From a virus, in the IMG/VR virus record IMGVR_UViG_3300004369_000058, positions 1 through 35,685 of that record: DNA of 35,685 nucleotides. One strand, 5' to 3'. The notes under the pieces are model-generated. The model was not told the origin of the DNA. It was given only the letters and a program-made list of their open reading frames with translations, and did not search any database. Of the stretch, positions 23,755 through 32,327 are shown piece after piece; the first letter of the stretch is position 1, and each line of letters begins with the position of its first letter. The position numbers and the translations under genes were made by a program.

Positions 23755-24770
23755 TAAGATAGATTATTATAGATTTCCAAAAGTTTACCAGTTTTGATAC
23801 TTTCACTCTCAATTGATTGTAACTGATTTATCACAATCTTGTCAACTGTTTCGCATTCCAGCAGTATTTCAGTGTCATGATCAAAATCCACATGTATGGG
23901 AGGTATTAATATGATTTCTCTTATAGGATAATTTTTTGTATATTCTTCTTTGATAAGGTTAGCCTCTTCATATGTAATATCAATATCCAAATCTACTTTA
24001 GCATGAGTTTTGGGGAGCAACAAATTATCTGTATTGTCCATCAATTCACTGAGCTTTGTAGTAATAAATCTAGGACACAAAGGCCAGTTAATGAACTCAG
24101 GTACTCCGCCCCACTCCAGTATCATCATGCCTCTGTCGTCATCCCATACATCTGCAAAATTGTGAGGAAATGCATTACCAATATAATGTACATTTGTTTT
24201 TTGCTGTCGTTTATGGAAATGACCAGAAAAAACATATTCCTGATTGGGAAAATGAGTCATGTTTAGTCCACCATGGTCTGGCATTTCTACCATGGCATTC
24301 ATTTTAAATCCGCTTAATTCAAAATGACCAAACATATATCTGCTTTTACATTTGCTCATTTTACGCCATTCATCTTCAACTAACCAAGGAACAATTGTTA
24401 CATCTCCTGCAGTAAAGATATCGTTTACAACTGTTACATTGTCCCATAGTCTACCAAAAGGAACACTGTTAATTTCACGTTTTTCTCTGTAATATAAATC
24501 ATGGTTGCCCATGATCATATAAACATGCTCAAAGTTTTTACTGAGAAATTCTATACCACTTACAGTGTAATTAAGTGTACTGACATTAATTGTGGCTCTA
24601 TGATGATGCCAATCTCCTAAAAATATTGCCGTTTCGCAGTCATTCTGTTTAGCAGTATCACAAAACCATTTAACAAATTCTTCACAATCCAAATTATGGG
24701 TACGACTATTATTACGCATTCCATAATGAATATCAGTAAAACAAGCAGCCTTTTTAAATAAATTTTGCAT
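23754..24770 (-). CDS. gp47: Recombination nuclease gp47 (SbcD/Mre11-like)
   Basis: 338 residues, as in T4 (339). All metallophosphatase motifs are visible: CFTDIHYG (I), FLGDWHHH (II), MIMGNHDLY (III), MFGHFELSG (IV) and VFSGHFHKRQ (V). It is the manganese-dependent nuclease partner of gp46. Its ATG overlaps the stop of gp55 by one base, which ties late transcription to recombination in one operon. Confidence 0.97.
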   Translation of the reverse strand: MQNLFKKAACFTDIHYGMRNNSRTHNLDCEEFVKWFCDTAKQNDCETAIFLGDWHHHRATINVSTLNYTVSGIEFLSKNFEHVYMIMGNHDLYYREKREINSVPFGRLWDNVTVVNDIFTAGDVTIVPWLVEDEWRKMSKCKSRYMFGHFELSGFKMNAMVEMPDHGGLNMTHFPNQEYVFSGHFHKRQQKTNVHYIGNAFPHNFADVWDDDRGMMILEWGGVPEFINWPLCPRFITTKLSELMDNTDNLLLPKTHAKVDLDIDITYEEANLIKEEYTKNYPIREIILIPPIHVDFDHDTEILLECETVDKIVINQLQSIESESIKTGKLLEIYNNLS

Positions 24771-25528
24771 TAAAATACATCATTTTGGGTTGTTTGTGTA
24801 GCAAGCATATCTTCTACTTGTCTTGTGTAACTCGGTGTATATCCAGCATTTACAAGTAAATCATCTCTAATAACTTGACTCCTTTTTTCTGTGTTTAAAA
24901 TTCTAGTAAAACTGTTAGTAATTGCTGCTGTATAATATGCAAATGGATTTTGACTTTTAGACTCATCAAATTGCAAACCCATAATAGTTAATTGTAAAAT
25001 TGCTTGACTCCTCATTTCATCTACATAAGTATATCCTCTCCAATTACTCCTAGTAGCATATCGTTCGCAAAGTTTTAAAAACATTCTTGCTAGCTCGTCA
25101 CTTATGTTACCGTGGGTAAAACTAAATTTTCCAGTTTCTAAGTCCCCTTTCCAGTGACTTCTAGCGACTTCCTTATAACCATCATTTTGTTGTATATAAT
25201 GTTTAAAACTAGGGAAATTAATTTTTACATGCTTGTCAGCAATTGATTTGGGTTTGCTTTTTCTTTTTGGATCAGCAGGTATGTGTTCATAAGTAACAGT
25301 CCTGTATACAATCTTGTCTTGTATACTAGCTATATTTTCATCTGTTTTTTCTAGCTCTAACCTATCCAAACATTTTTTTTCTGCTTCGCTTTTTAATTCC
25401 TGTGAGATGTTGTAAAGATCATCAACTATAACATCATAGAAAAAATAATCTTTATTTTTATACCAGCTGTAGCTCATTTTACTGATATGAATTTGTTTTA
25501 ATAAATCTTTATTATTGAGGTATTTCAT
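24770..25528 (-). CDS. gp55: Late-transcription sigma factor gp55
   Basis: 252 residues; T4 gp55 has 185. The C-terminal half carries the family core: HGNISDELARMFLKLCERYA, YVDEMRSQAILQLTIMGLQF (region 2-like helix), SKSQNPFAYYTAAITNSFTR and ILNTEKRSQVIRDDLL. gp55 binds host core RNA polymerase and directs it to TATAAATA late promoters, which are present in this window. The extra N-terminal 90 residues include a basic stretch (PADPKRKSKPKSIADK). Transcribed from a strong sigma-70 promoter at 25551-25579, ahead of gp47, gp46 and the nuclease. Confidence 0.92.
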   Translation of the reverse strand: MKYLNNKDLLKQIHISKMSYSWYKNKDYFFYDVIVDDLYNISQELKSEAEKKCLDRLELEKTDENIASIQDKIVYRTVTYEHIPADPKRKSKPKSIADKHVKINFPSFKHYIQQNDGYKEVARSHWKGDLETGKFSFTHGNISDELARMFLKLCERYATRSNWRGYTYVDEMRSQAILQLTIMGLQFDESKSQNPFAYYTAAITNSFTRILNTEKRSQVIRDDLLVNAGYTPSYTRQVEDMLATQTTQNDVF

Positions 25529-25550
25529 AGATTGACACTCCTAAAACTAT

Positions 25551-25579
25551 ATAATACTATAAATGAAATAATTTGTCAA
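25551..25579 (-). promoter_or_regulatory. Sigma-70 promoter of the gp55-47-46-nuclease operon
   Basis: Minus-strand TTGACA (25579-25574), 17-base spacer, TATTAT (25556-25551); the transcript would start near 25544, followed by AGGAG and the gp55 ATG. Confidence 0.85.
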
Positions 25580-25598
25580 GAAAAGCCTTTTTCGATAT

Positions 25599-25606
25599 AA
25601 TAAATA
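25599..25606 (+). promoter_or_regulatory. Late promoter (AATAAATA) of the baseplate hub unit
   Basis: AATAAATA lies 24 bases before the ATG at 25630, with AGGTCAG as ribosome binding site between; divergent from the gp55 promoter. Confidence 0.6.
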
Positions 25607-25629
25607 TAACTAAAATAGGTCAGAAATAT

Positions 25630-26238
25630 ATGAAACTTTATGAATTTAATGAAATGAATGTAACTGTCTTTTATGGTGGAAGATTTCAACCAATGCATAA
25701 AGGTCACTATCAAACTTATCTCTCTTTAGTTAGGAAATTTGGCGCTGATAATGTATTTATCAGCACTACTTTTGGAAAAAAACAACAACAAGCTCATGAT
25801 AAAAAAGATTATACTACTGATCCATTTACATTTGATGAAAAAAGAAGAATTATAAATGAGATGTTTGGTATAAGTAGAGATCACATAGTAAATACTTTAC
25901 CTTATCAACCAGATCAAAGATTGGTTAATCGAAATCCTGAAGAATATCCTTTGATACTTGCATTTAGTAAAAAAGATGCAGGTAGGTTAAAACCTGGGAA
26001 TGTTTTTCAATATTATAGTGATGATATCACTTTAGTTCCTAATGTACAAAATGAAAAACAGACTGCATATATTTTGGAGTTACCGGTACAAGAAGGTGGT
26101 ATGAGTGCTACAGATTTTAGAAAAATAATGAGTGATGATCAAATTACAAATACAAAAAAGCAAAAAGCATTTGAGCAATTTTTTGGTAAATTTAATCCGG
26201 AAATTTTTAATTTTATAAATGGAAGATTAAATGGCTGA
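25630..26238 (+). CDS. Nucleotidyltransferase of the HIGH superfamily
   Basis: 202 residues from the ATG at 25630 (MKLYEFNEMNVTVFYGGRFQ); a longer frame from 25573 starts before the promoter and is rejected. GGRFQPMHKGHYQTY contains the nucleotide-binding HxGH motif (HKGH), and GGMSATDFRKIM near residue 160 is the counterpart of the ISSTxxR motif. These enzymes join a nucleotide to NMN, phosphopantetheine, glycerol phosphate or similar; the sequence does not fix the substrate. An NMN adenylyltransferase role would pair with the prs gene for NAD supply, but that is speculation. It overlaps the next gene by 8 bases and leads the baseplate operon, an odd place for a metabolic enzyme, though I recall similar genes there in other T4-like phages. 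Confidence 0.78.
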   Translation: MKLYEFNEMNVTVFYGGRFQPMHKGHYQTYLSLVRKFGADNVFISTTFGKKQQQAHDKKDYTTDPFTFDEKRRIINEMFGISRDHIVNTLPYQPDQRLVNRNPEEYPLILAFSKKDAGRLKPGNVFQYYSDDITLVPNVQNEKQTAYILELPVQEGGMSATDFRKIMSDDQITNTKKQKAFEQFFGKFNPEIFNFINGRLNG

Positions 26239-26881
26239 TACAAGAGTAAAATTACAACCTTATGAATATATAGAAAATCCAGTACGTAAGGATAATGGTG
26301 TTAGTGCATTAATAGAAGATTCACCTATTATGCGAGATTACTTAGGTAAAGATAAAGGTACACGTGGTATTATATTTCCATATACTCCAGTATTTGCATT
26401 AAGCGCAAGCAGTACATATAATGAATATCAAACTACACATAGTAATTATAATGTATTAGCTTATAGTATGAGTAATGTAAGTCCTTTTACCATCACTGCT
26501 CAATTTACTTGCGGGACATTAGAAGAATCTAGGTATAGTATGGCTGTAATACATTTTTTTAGAACAGTAACTAAATCTAGGTTTGGTATAGATGATGAAT
26601 TTAGAGGAGCACCTCCTCCTTTACTAAAATTTAGTGCATATGGAGATTTAATTATTAGAAATGCACCAGTAGTAGTTGGAAATTTTACAATGACATTTAG
26701 TGATGATGTAGATTATGTTGATGTAACTTTTCCTAACACAACATTCTTGTCTAGGATACCAGTAATTTTTACTATTTCTGTGGAGCTAAAACCACAATAT
26801 CTACCAACTAAACAATTTAAAGAATTTAGTATTACAGAATTTGCTAACGGAAATTTAATTAAAGATAAAGGCTTTATATAA
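26231..26881 (+). CDS. Baseplate tail-tube cap/initiator, gp48/gp54 family
   Basis: 216 residues. The segments FPYTPVFALSASSTYNEY, SRYSMAVIHFFRTVTKSRFG, GAPPPLLKFSAYGDLI and DDVDYVDVTFPN resemble, from memory, the gp48/gp54 proteins of T4-like marine phages, which close the baseplate hub and start the tail tube. T4 gp48 and gp54 have 364 and 320 residues, so this is short, and I cannot decide between the two. Its stop overlaps the next ATG (TAATG). The place between the nucleotidyltransferase and the gp53-like gene fits a baseplate cluster. Confidence 0.68.
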   Translation: MADTRVKLQPYEYIENPVRKDNGVSALIEDSPIMRDYLGKDKGTRGIIFPYTPVFALSASSTYNEYQTTHSNYNVLAYSMSNVSPFTITAQFTCGTLEESRYSMAVIHFFRTVTKSRFGIDDEFRGAPPPLLKFSAYGDLIIRNAPVVVGNFTMTFSDDVDYVDVTFPNTTFLSRIPVIFTISVELKPQYLPTKQFKEFSITEFANGNLIKDKGFI

Positions 26882-27177
26882 TGGCTTATTTAGAAAAAAC
26901 TAATTTTTATAACAATACTACTTTAAATAGCAAATTTTTAGAATATTGGAACTCACCTTATTTAAATACAAGTTCAGTGAATACAGAAATAGTAACTATA
27001 ACTCATAATTACGAAAATAGACCTGATTTATACAGTTATTATTTGTATAATACACCGAGATATCTATGGACATTTAAATATTTAAATCCAAGTGTTTTAC
27101 AAAATCCAATTTGGGATTTCAAAGCCGGGACAGAAATACGTATTTTTAGGCCTAACTACCTTGCTAAAGTAAATTAA
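26881..27177 (+). CDS. gp53: Baseplate wedge protein, gp53-like
   Basis: 98 residues; T4 gp53 is 196. The C-terminal half, ITHNYENRPDLYSYYLYNTP then LWTFKYLNPSVLQNPIWDFKAGTEIRIF, follows the LysM-like gp53 pattern (YxxRPDL, LWW/TF, DP-x-x-x-KAGT-x-x-x-I). In T4, gp53 holds wedges together around the hub. The N-terminal part is reduced. Coupled to the gene before it and followed one base later by the hub gene. Confidence 0.7.
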   Translation: MAYLEKTNFYNNTTLNSKFLEYWNSPYLNTSSVNTEIVTITHNYENRPDLYSYYLYNTPRYLWTFKYLNPSVLQNPIWDFKAGTEIRIFRPNYLAKVN

Positions 27178-27178
27178 T

Positions 27179-29299
27179 ATGGTTACAGTTGTAAGTAAAA
27201 CCGAAAACACAAGTAATTGGTTAGATAATGTGTTGGAAACAGTTTTTAGGAACCATACATATGTTATACAATTTGCTATGGTACATCCTAAAAATTTGAA
27301 AGATACAAGTAGTGTAGAAGATGGTGGTATTATAATTGCACAAACAGGTGTTACAAGCAAATTTCAAATAGAAAACTTAAATTTAGAAAACTTTGTTGGA
27401 TGGAATAATACAAGTAGAAGCGCAATAGCATTACAAGGAACCATTGATATATTTGAACCCTTGGGGTTAAATTATTATGATGCTATTTTTAATGCTAGTT
27501 TGGATTTGGGTATAAAAAACCATTTACGAGCAGGGTATGTATTAAGTGTTACTTGGGCTGGTCAAGATGAGTTTGGAATATATGAAGCAAATATCCCAGT
27601 GTATCGTTGGCCTATTCTTGTTACTGGAGTAAGATCTGTACCTGATAAACATGGAACATCTCATTCTATAGATTTTGTTAGTGTCACTAATGCTGCTTTT
27701 GATGTTTTCACAGAAAAAATTTCACAACAAATTACTATTAAAGGCGTAAAAACCTATAATGAATTTTTAACCCAATTAGAAGCAAATATAAATCAACATC
27801 AAAGTGATAAAGAATTGGAAACTGTTGCTTATCCTGACAAATATGTTTTAGGTATCAAAGATAAGAGTCAAAATAATGGAACAGGTGAAGAAGTTATAAA
27901 AAATTATAATTTTGCAGTAGGAAAATATAAAAAAACAAATAAATTACAAGTAGAATACAATAGTGGTACTGGATTTGATTTTACTATACCTGCAGGAAGT
28001 ATGATAAGCGAAATACTTAGCCTTGCATATATGAATACTGATGAAGCTCAAAAATCTGTATCTACTGTTAAAAAAACAGGAACAAAAAACCGAGCAAATG
28101 ATGAAACTGCAGTAGATTCCGGAAGTGGTTTGCCTATGTTTTTTAAAGTAGATGGAGATGTAGAATATTTAGAATACGATAGCTGGCGTAACGAATATCA
28201 GAAATTGGTAACATATAATCTTATACCCACAATAGAAGTAGGATTATTGTATGATGCAAATAATTATAACAACTTAATTGTTGATAAAGCGTATCAAGAA
28301 AAAAGACTCAAACAAATAGAAAAATATACACTACTTAAAAAACGATACGATTATTGGTATACAGGAGCAAACACAAGTGTTCTAAATTTTAATTTTGATC
28401 TAAACAATGCTTGGGTTGCTATGCAACCTATAGATAGAGGTACTGTAAATTATCCTGGTAACAACATGGGTATTAGGGAATTTAATGGAAATATTTCAAT
28501 AGATTACGAAAGGAAAAGTTTAGATAAATTAAAACAATTAAAAACAGACCAAAAATCTTTAACTAAAAGACTTGAGCAAGCAAAAGAAACAGGAGATGGA
28601 AATAGTATAAAGGAATTATCACAGCAGATACAAGATAATAAGCGTAAACAAGAACAAAAAAGACAAGAAATAATTAGTTTAAGAGAAAACAAAGAAGCAA
28701 GTACACTAGGTAATAATAAAAATCAACCTGCAAGTACAAACACTCCTACTAAATCCGATAGAGTTAAAAAACCAAAATACATTGAAGAATATTTTTATAA
28801 TCAAAGCACAGGTAAAAGCACTGAGCTACCTGTGAGATGGAAGGAAATAGATTTAAGTACTTACACTGGATTTTTAGACTCTGGAGAATTGGCAGCTAGT
28901 TCTGTAATGATGGGTGCTGTATATGCCAATTTAATTGGAGAAAAAAGTCTTGTTAAAATTAATTTAGATATTGTTGGAGATCCCTATTGGTTTGGTTTTA
29001 CTCCTAATTTTTTAAGTGGAGAATCTTTTGCTAACGATATTGAATTAAGCAAAGTTTATGCAGATTACAAAAAAGGAAGTCATTTATTTTACTTTACAAT
29101 CAAATTACCAAAAGAATCACAGTATATTGATCCTCAAGAAGGAGATTATAAATCCAGTGTAAGTATTATACAAGGTTTGTATCAGGTAATAAAGGTAAGA
29201 TCTACTTTTACAAATGGACTTTTTACTCAGACCTTAGAAGCTATAAAAGATGTAAATACCAATTCACAATTTATTAACAAAATAGAAGAAATAGAATGA
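27179..29299 (+). CDS. Baseplate hub protein (gp27 position)
   Basis: 706 residues. I do not recognise a diagnostic motif, but the place directly before the gp5-like spike gene, with an ATGA overlap, is that of the hub to which the spike attaches. The N-terminal 200 residues are beta-rich (IALQGTIDIFEPLGLNYYD, AGYVLSVTWAGQDEFGIY) and reminiscent of hub/VgrG-type barrel domains. Residues about 440-510 are a charged coiled coil (KSLTKRLEQAKETGDGN, IQDNKRKQEQKRQEI), followed by a beta-rich C-terminal domain with GDYKSSVSIIQGLYQVIKV. T4 gp27 is 391 residues, so this is much larger. A fused wedge/hub role cannot be excluded. Confidence 0.55.
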   Translation: MVTVVSKTENTSNWLDNVLETVFRNHTYVIQFAMVHPKNLKDTSSVEDGGIIIAQTGVTSKFQIENLNLENFVGWNNTSRSAIALQGTIDIFEPLGLNYYDAIFNASLDLGIKNHLRAGYVLSVTWAGQDEFGIYEANIPVYRWPILVTGVRSVPDKHGTSHSIDFVSVTNAAFDVFTEKISQQITIKGVKTYNEFLTQLEANINQHQSDKELETVAYPDKYVLGIKDKSQNNGTGEEVIKNYNFAVGKYKKTNKLQVEYNSGTGFDFTIPAGSMISEILSLAYMNTDEAQKSVSTVKKTGTKNRANDETAVDSGSGLPMFFKVDGDVEYLEYDSWRNEYQKLVTYNLIPTIEVGLLYDANNYNNLIVDKAYQEKRLKQIEKYTLLKKRYDYWYTGANTSVLNFNFDLNNAWVAMQPIDRGTVNYPGNNMGIREFNGNISIDYERKSLDKLKQLKTDQKSLTKRLEQAKETGDGNSIKELSQQIQDNKRKQEQKRQEIISLRENKEASTLGNNKNQPASTNTPTKSDRVKKPKYIEEYFYNQSTGKSTELPVRWKEIDLSTYTGFLDSGELAASSVMMGAVYANLIGEKSLVKINLDIVGDPYWFGFTPNFLSGESFANDIELSKVYADYKKGSHLFYFTIKLPKESQYIDPQEGDYKSSVSIIQGLYQVIKVRSTFTNGLFTQTLEAIKDVNTNSQFINKIEEIE

Positions 29300-30480
29300 A
29301 TCAATCAGGAATGTACAACGAAGTTTTATCTTCGTATGGTCACAAAAATAGTTTAAAAATAGCTAACTTTGATAGTTTGCATTTAGGTAAAATTAAAGAC
29401 AACCGAGATATTCTTAAACTTGGTAGAGTAAAAGTTTATTTGTCTAGTAGTAATACTAACGAAAGTGATGAAAGCAGTTGGGTAACGTGTCTGTGGAGCA
29501 GTCCTTTTGCAGGAAGCACCAAAGAATATGACTTAGGAAATAGTGTTACATTCGACGATACACAGAAAAGTTATGGTTGGTGGGGGGTACCTCCTGATTT
29601 AGATAACTATGTTGTAGTAGCTTTTCCTAAAGGTATGGAAACTGGAGTCGTTTTAGGATGTTTATTCCAAATTGATGTCAATCATAGTTTACCTGCTTTG
29701 GGTTATAGTGAAGAGTCAGGAGATAAACCTAAACCAAAAACAGAAAAAAACAGAAAAGTTCAAACCGAATCAGATACTAAACTAGCTGATCATACACCAT
29801 TTCTTACTCATTTAACTACACAAGGTTTAGACAAAGACAAATATAGAGGTCCTACAAGCAGTAGTGCTAGAAGAGAAACTCCTAGTCATGTATACGGATT
29901 TTTAAGTCCTAGACAACACCAGTTGGTTATAGATGATGGAAAACCTGTAGATAACAATAATTATGTAAATGCTCGAGAAGATAGTCAAATACGATTAAGA
30001 ACACATAATGGTATGCAAGTGTTAATGCATGCCGAGAAGAATGTTCTTTATATTAATAATGCTGATGGTAGCTGTTGGTTAGAAATGACACCTGAAGGTG
30101 ATTTACATGTTTATAGCAAAAAAAATATAAGTTTTAATGCAGAAGAAAATATAAATTTTCATGCCAGTAAAAATGTTAATATAGAAGCAAAACAAGAAAT
30201 GGTTATAAGAGCAGGCACAAAAATGATTGTAGAAACTGGAAATGACAATTTAAATATTTACAGCGGTAAAGAATTATTATTGTATGCAACTAGTCAAGGA
30301 CATATAAAATGTGAAGGTAATTTGAGAGAAACTGCTCCAAGAATAGATTTAAATGGACCACCTGCTGCCAAAGCAGAAGAGAAAAAATTACAACCATTGA
30401 GTAGTAATGTAAAAGTAACTCAGGGTATTGTAACTGAAGCTCCTGAGCATGAACCTTGGAAAGGTCACAGTGTAAAATGA
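29296..30480 (+). CDS. gp5: Baseplate spike, gp5-like (OB fold plus beta-helix, no lysozyme domain)
   Basis: 394 residues. The N-terminal OB-fold region has GRVKVYLSSS, WVTCLWSSPFAGS, YGWWGVPPDLDNYVVVAFP and GVVLGCLFQ, the gp5/VgrG pattern. After a linker, QIRLRTHNGMQVLMHAEKNVLYINNADGS leads into a C-terminal repeat of short strands (KKNISFNAEENINFHASKN, VNIEAKQEMVIRAGTKMIVE), the triple-stranded beta-helix needle. In T4 gp5 a lysozyme domain sits between these parts; here it is absent and a GH24-type domain is encoded by the next gene. The gene starts within the stop of the hub gene and ends in an ATGA overlap. Confidence 0.9.
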   Translation: MNQSGMYNEVLSSYGHKNSLKIANFDSLHLGKIKDNRDILKLGRVKVYLSSSNTNESDESSWVTCLWSSPFAGSTKEYDLGNSVTFDDTQKSYGWWGVPPDLDNYVVVAFPKGMETGVVLGCLFQIDVNHSLPALGYSEESGDKPKPKTEKNRKVQTESDTKLADHTPFLTHLTTQGLDKDKYRGPTSSSARRETPSHVYGFLSPRQHQLVIDDGKPVDNNNYVNAREDSQIRLRTHNGMQVLMHAEKNVLYINNADGSCWLEMTPEGDLHVYSKKNISFNAEENINFHASKNVNIEAKQEMVIRAGTKMIVETGNDNLNIYSGKELLLYATSQGHIKCEGNLRETAPRIDLNGPPAAKAEEKKLQPLSSNVKVTQGIVTEAPEHEPWKGHSVK

Positions 30481-31238
30481 CATTACTGACTGTAGCGCCT
30501 ACACAAATAGAATATGATATATTCAATGCAGAATCTGCAGCATATGACCAAACTAAAATTAGTTTGGGTAATTTAGCAATAAGTGAACAAGGAATAAATC
30601 ATATATTAAGCTTTGAAAGATATAGGGGAATTAACCAATATATTAATGGAAGAGAAGTTATAGGATATGGACATCAAGGTTTTGCAAAATATGGATTGAC
30701 TGAAGAAGAAAGTTATGAGCTATTTAAAGATGATATAAAGAAAACCAGTTTAGACATCAAACACACTTTAAGATTTACTTCTGTAGAAAAGCTTACACAA
30801 GGTGAGTTTGATGCATTAATGAGTTTACATTTTGACCAAAAACAAATAAAAACTTTACAAGGAAATTCAGGAACATACGATTTAATTACTGCACTAGAAA
30901 AAAATGATCCTGTAAATTTTGCAAGTATACTACATGATGCTACAAATAGTTATAAAAGAAGATCACAGGATGCAGACATTTTTATACTAGCAAATTATGT
31001 TAATTATGTATCTAGAGAATGGTTAAAAAATGAAGGCATACAATGGTTACGAGAAAAATATGGAAATTATCCAAGTAGCAATTTATATAATACAGTAGAA
31101 CAAGCTACCCAGGCTAAAGTTTCATATTACAGAAGTATTAAAAAATTTTTTAAAAATGACAGTGAATCTCACAATTTAAAAACAAAAGAAATAGTAGATC
31201 AGTTATCATTAGAACCTAGATTAAATGTCATTCAATAA
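30477..31238 (+). CDS. GH24 lysozyme-like protein, catalytic residues partly missing
   Basis: 253 residues from the ATG at 30477, overlapping the spike stop. Residues about 38-150 follow the GH24 (T4 lysozyme/lambda-type endolysin) pattern: ISEQGINHILSFERYRG, EVIGYGHQG, GLTEEESYELFKDDI, LTQGEFDALMSLHF, YDLITALEKNDPVNF and SYKRRSQDADIF. The catalytic Glu is kept (SFER), but the Asp and Thr of the E-D-T triad appear as Ile/Asn and Val. It may therefore be a structural remnant of the gp5 lysozyme domain or use other residues. The C-terminal 100 residues are helical and unassigned. No signal peptide; likely part of the spike complex. The stop overlaps the convergent gene by 11 bases. Confidence 0.75.
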   Translation: MTLLTVAPTQIEYDIFNAESAAYDQTKISLGNLAISEQGINHILSFERYRGINQYINGREVIGYGHQGFAKYGLTEEESYELFKDDIKKTSLDIKHTLRFTSVEKLTQGEFDALMSLHFDQKQIKTLQGNSGTYDLITALEKNDPVNFASILHDATNSYKRRSQDADIFILANYVNYVSREWLKNEGIQWLREKYGNYPSSNLYNTVEQATQAKVSYYRSIKKFFKNDSESHNLKTKEIVDQLSLEPRLNVIQ

Positions 31239-32319
31239 CCAACCTAAATCCTACATGGAATTCTCCTTGATCACTACTACTTGTATCAAATTTATCGCAA
31301 GGGACTACATTTAACCCGTTACTACTTCCACCAGCTTTTTCATGATAACCCGGATAACCTGTGTCAGCCAAGTATTCAACCACATTGTTACTCATTCCAT
31401 ACAAATTAAAACTATTAGGAGCATATCTTTTTACAGAAAAAATTACATCTCCTCTTTTTCTTTTGCTAGGTAGTTCTCCTGTTTCTGTACCTGCAGAATG
31501 CAAATTACTACCAGATTGACAGGCCCAAGTCCATTCTGATTTTGTAGGTAACCTTACCTGTAAACCTGTGTACTGTTTTACTTGATTAATGTAAGATTGC
31601 ACTTCATTAAATTTCATAAAATGAGCAGGATTGTCATCTCTTTTGTTTCTTTCAGTAAATTTATCCTTGTCCATAAATCTTCCATATTGTCCTACAGTAA
31701 TTTCTGTCTGACTCATCCATAAAGTAGTTTCAGGAATAGGTACAAAGGTTATACCTGTTTGTTGATGAGTCCAAGTAGTACCAATATCCTTGTAATAATT
31801 CATACCTCCAGGAGATCGAGTTTCTGGTATGTCAGATTCAGGACTAGCTTTAATTAAAACATATTTTTTATACTTTGTTTTAAAAAAGCCTTTGTCTACT
31901 TCTGTATGGACACCTGCCACACTGAATCCACTTAGTACTGTATTAGAACGTGCATGGTTAAAGTTTGCAGTTGTCCTTTTAGAGCTTTGCATTCTACCAC
32001 TAGTACCTGTATGATTGATCTCTTCTTCGTACCAGGTATTAACTTGTGACTCTTTAGACAAACTCATAGCGCCTAAAGCTTCTGCTTTAGCTTGATTGAG
32101 TGCCATGTTTTCATGTTCTAACCACCTACTAACTCCAACAAAATATCTAATACCGTCCTGTTCAAATTCAACTTCATTGACCCAAAACGGTACAGAATTA
32201 TTGTTACTAGCGGAATCACTAAATGTTTTTGTAACGCTTATACCTAAGCTTACGTCTCCAGCAACAACAGATTGACTAGATAACAAACTTAAAGCTAATG
32301 CTATACAAAACTTTTTCAT
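31228..32319 (-). CDS. Exported protein with FGE-sulfatase (SUMF1) fold and LPP20-like domain
   Basis: 363 residues. MKKFCIALALSLLSSQSVVA is a signal peptide with cleavage likely after VVA. Residues about 43-160 (PFWVNEVEFEQDGIRYFVG, ENMALNQAKAEALGAMS) resemble the domain in the neighbouring lipoprotein. Residues about 195-363 match the FGE/C-lectin fold: TEITVGQYGRFM, NPAHFMKFNEVQSYINQV, LQVRLPTKSEWTWACQSGS, NSFNLYGMSNNVVEYLAD and the final HVGFRLVIE. The active Cys pair of true formylglycine-generating enzymes is not apparent, so it is probably a binding protein, in the periplasm or at the surface. It is the last gene of an early operon, 8 bases after the lipoprotein gene. This fold also serves as the variable domain of diversity-generating retroelements, but I see no reverse transcriptase or template repeat here. 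Confidence 0.85.
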   Translation of the reverse strand: MKKFCIALALSLLSSQSVVAGDVSLGISVTKTFSDSASNNNSVPFWVNEVEFEQDGIRYFVGVSRWLEHENMALNQAKAEALGAMSLSKESQVNTWYEEEINHTGTSGRMQSSKRTTANFNHARSNTVLSGFSVAGVHTEVDKGFFKTKYKKYVLIKASPESDIPETRSPGGMNYYKDIGTTWTHQQTGITFVPIPETTLWMSQTEITVGQYGRFMDKDKFTERNKRDDNPAHFMKFNEVQSYINQVKQYTGLQVRLPTKSEWTWACQSGSNLHSAGTETGELPSKRKRGDVIFSVKRYAPNSFNLYGMSNNVVEYLADTGYPGYHEKAGGSSNGLNVVPCDKFDTSSSDQGEFHVGFRLVIE

Positions 32320-32327
32320 AATACCTT

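Noticed and set aside
31228-32319. Diversity-generating retroelement target (FGE/C-lectin fold)
   Set aside because: No reverse transcriptase, no second copy of the gene's 3' end and no adenine-biased template repeat were seen in the window.
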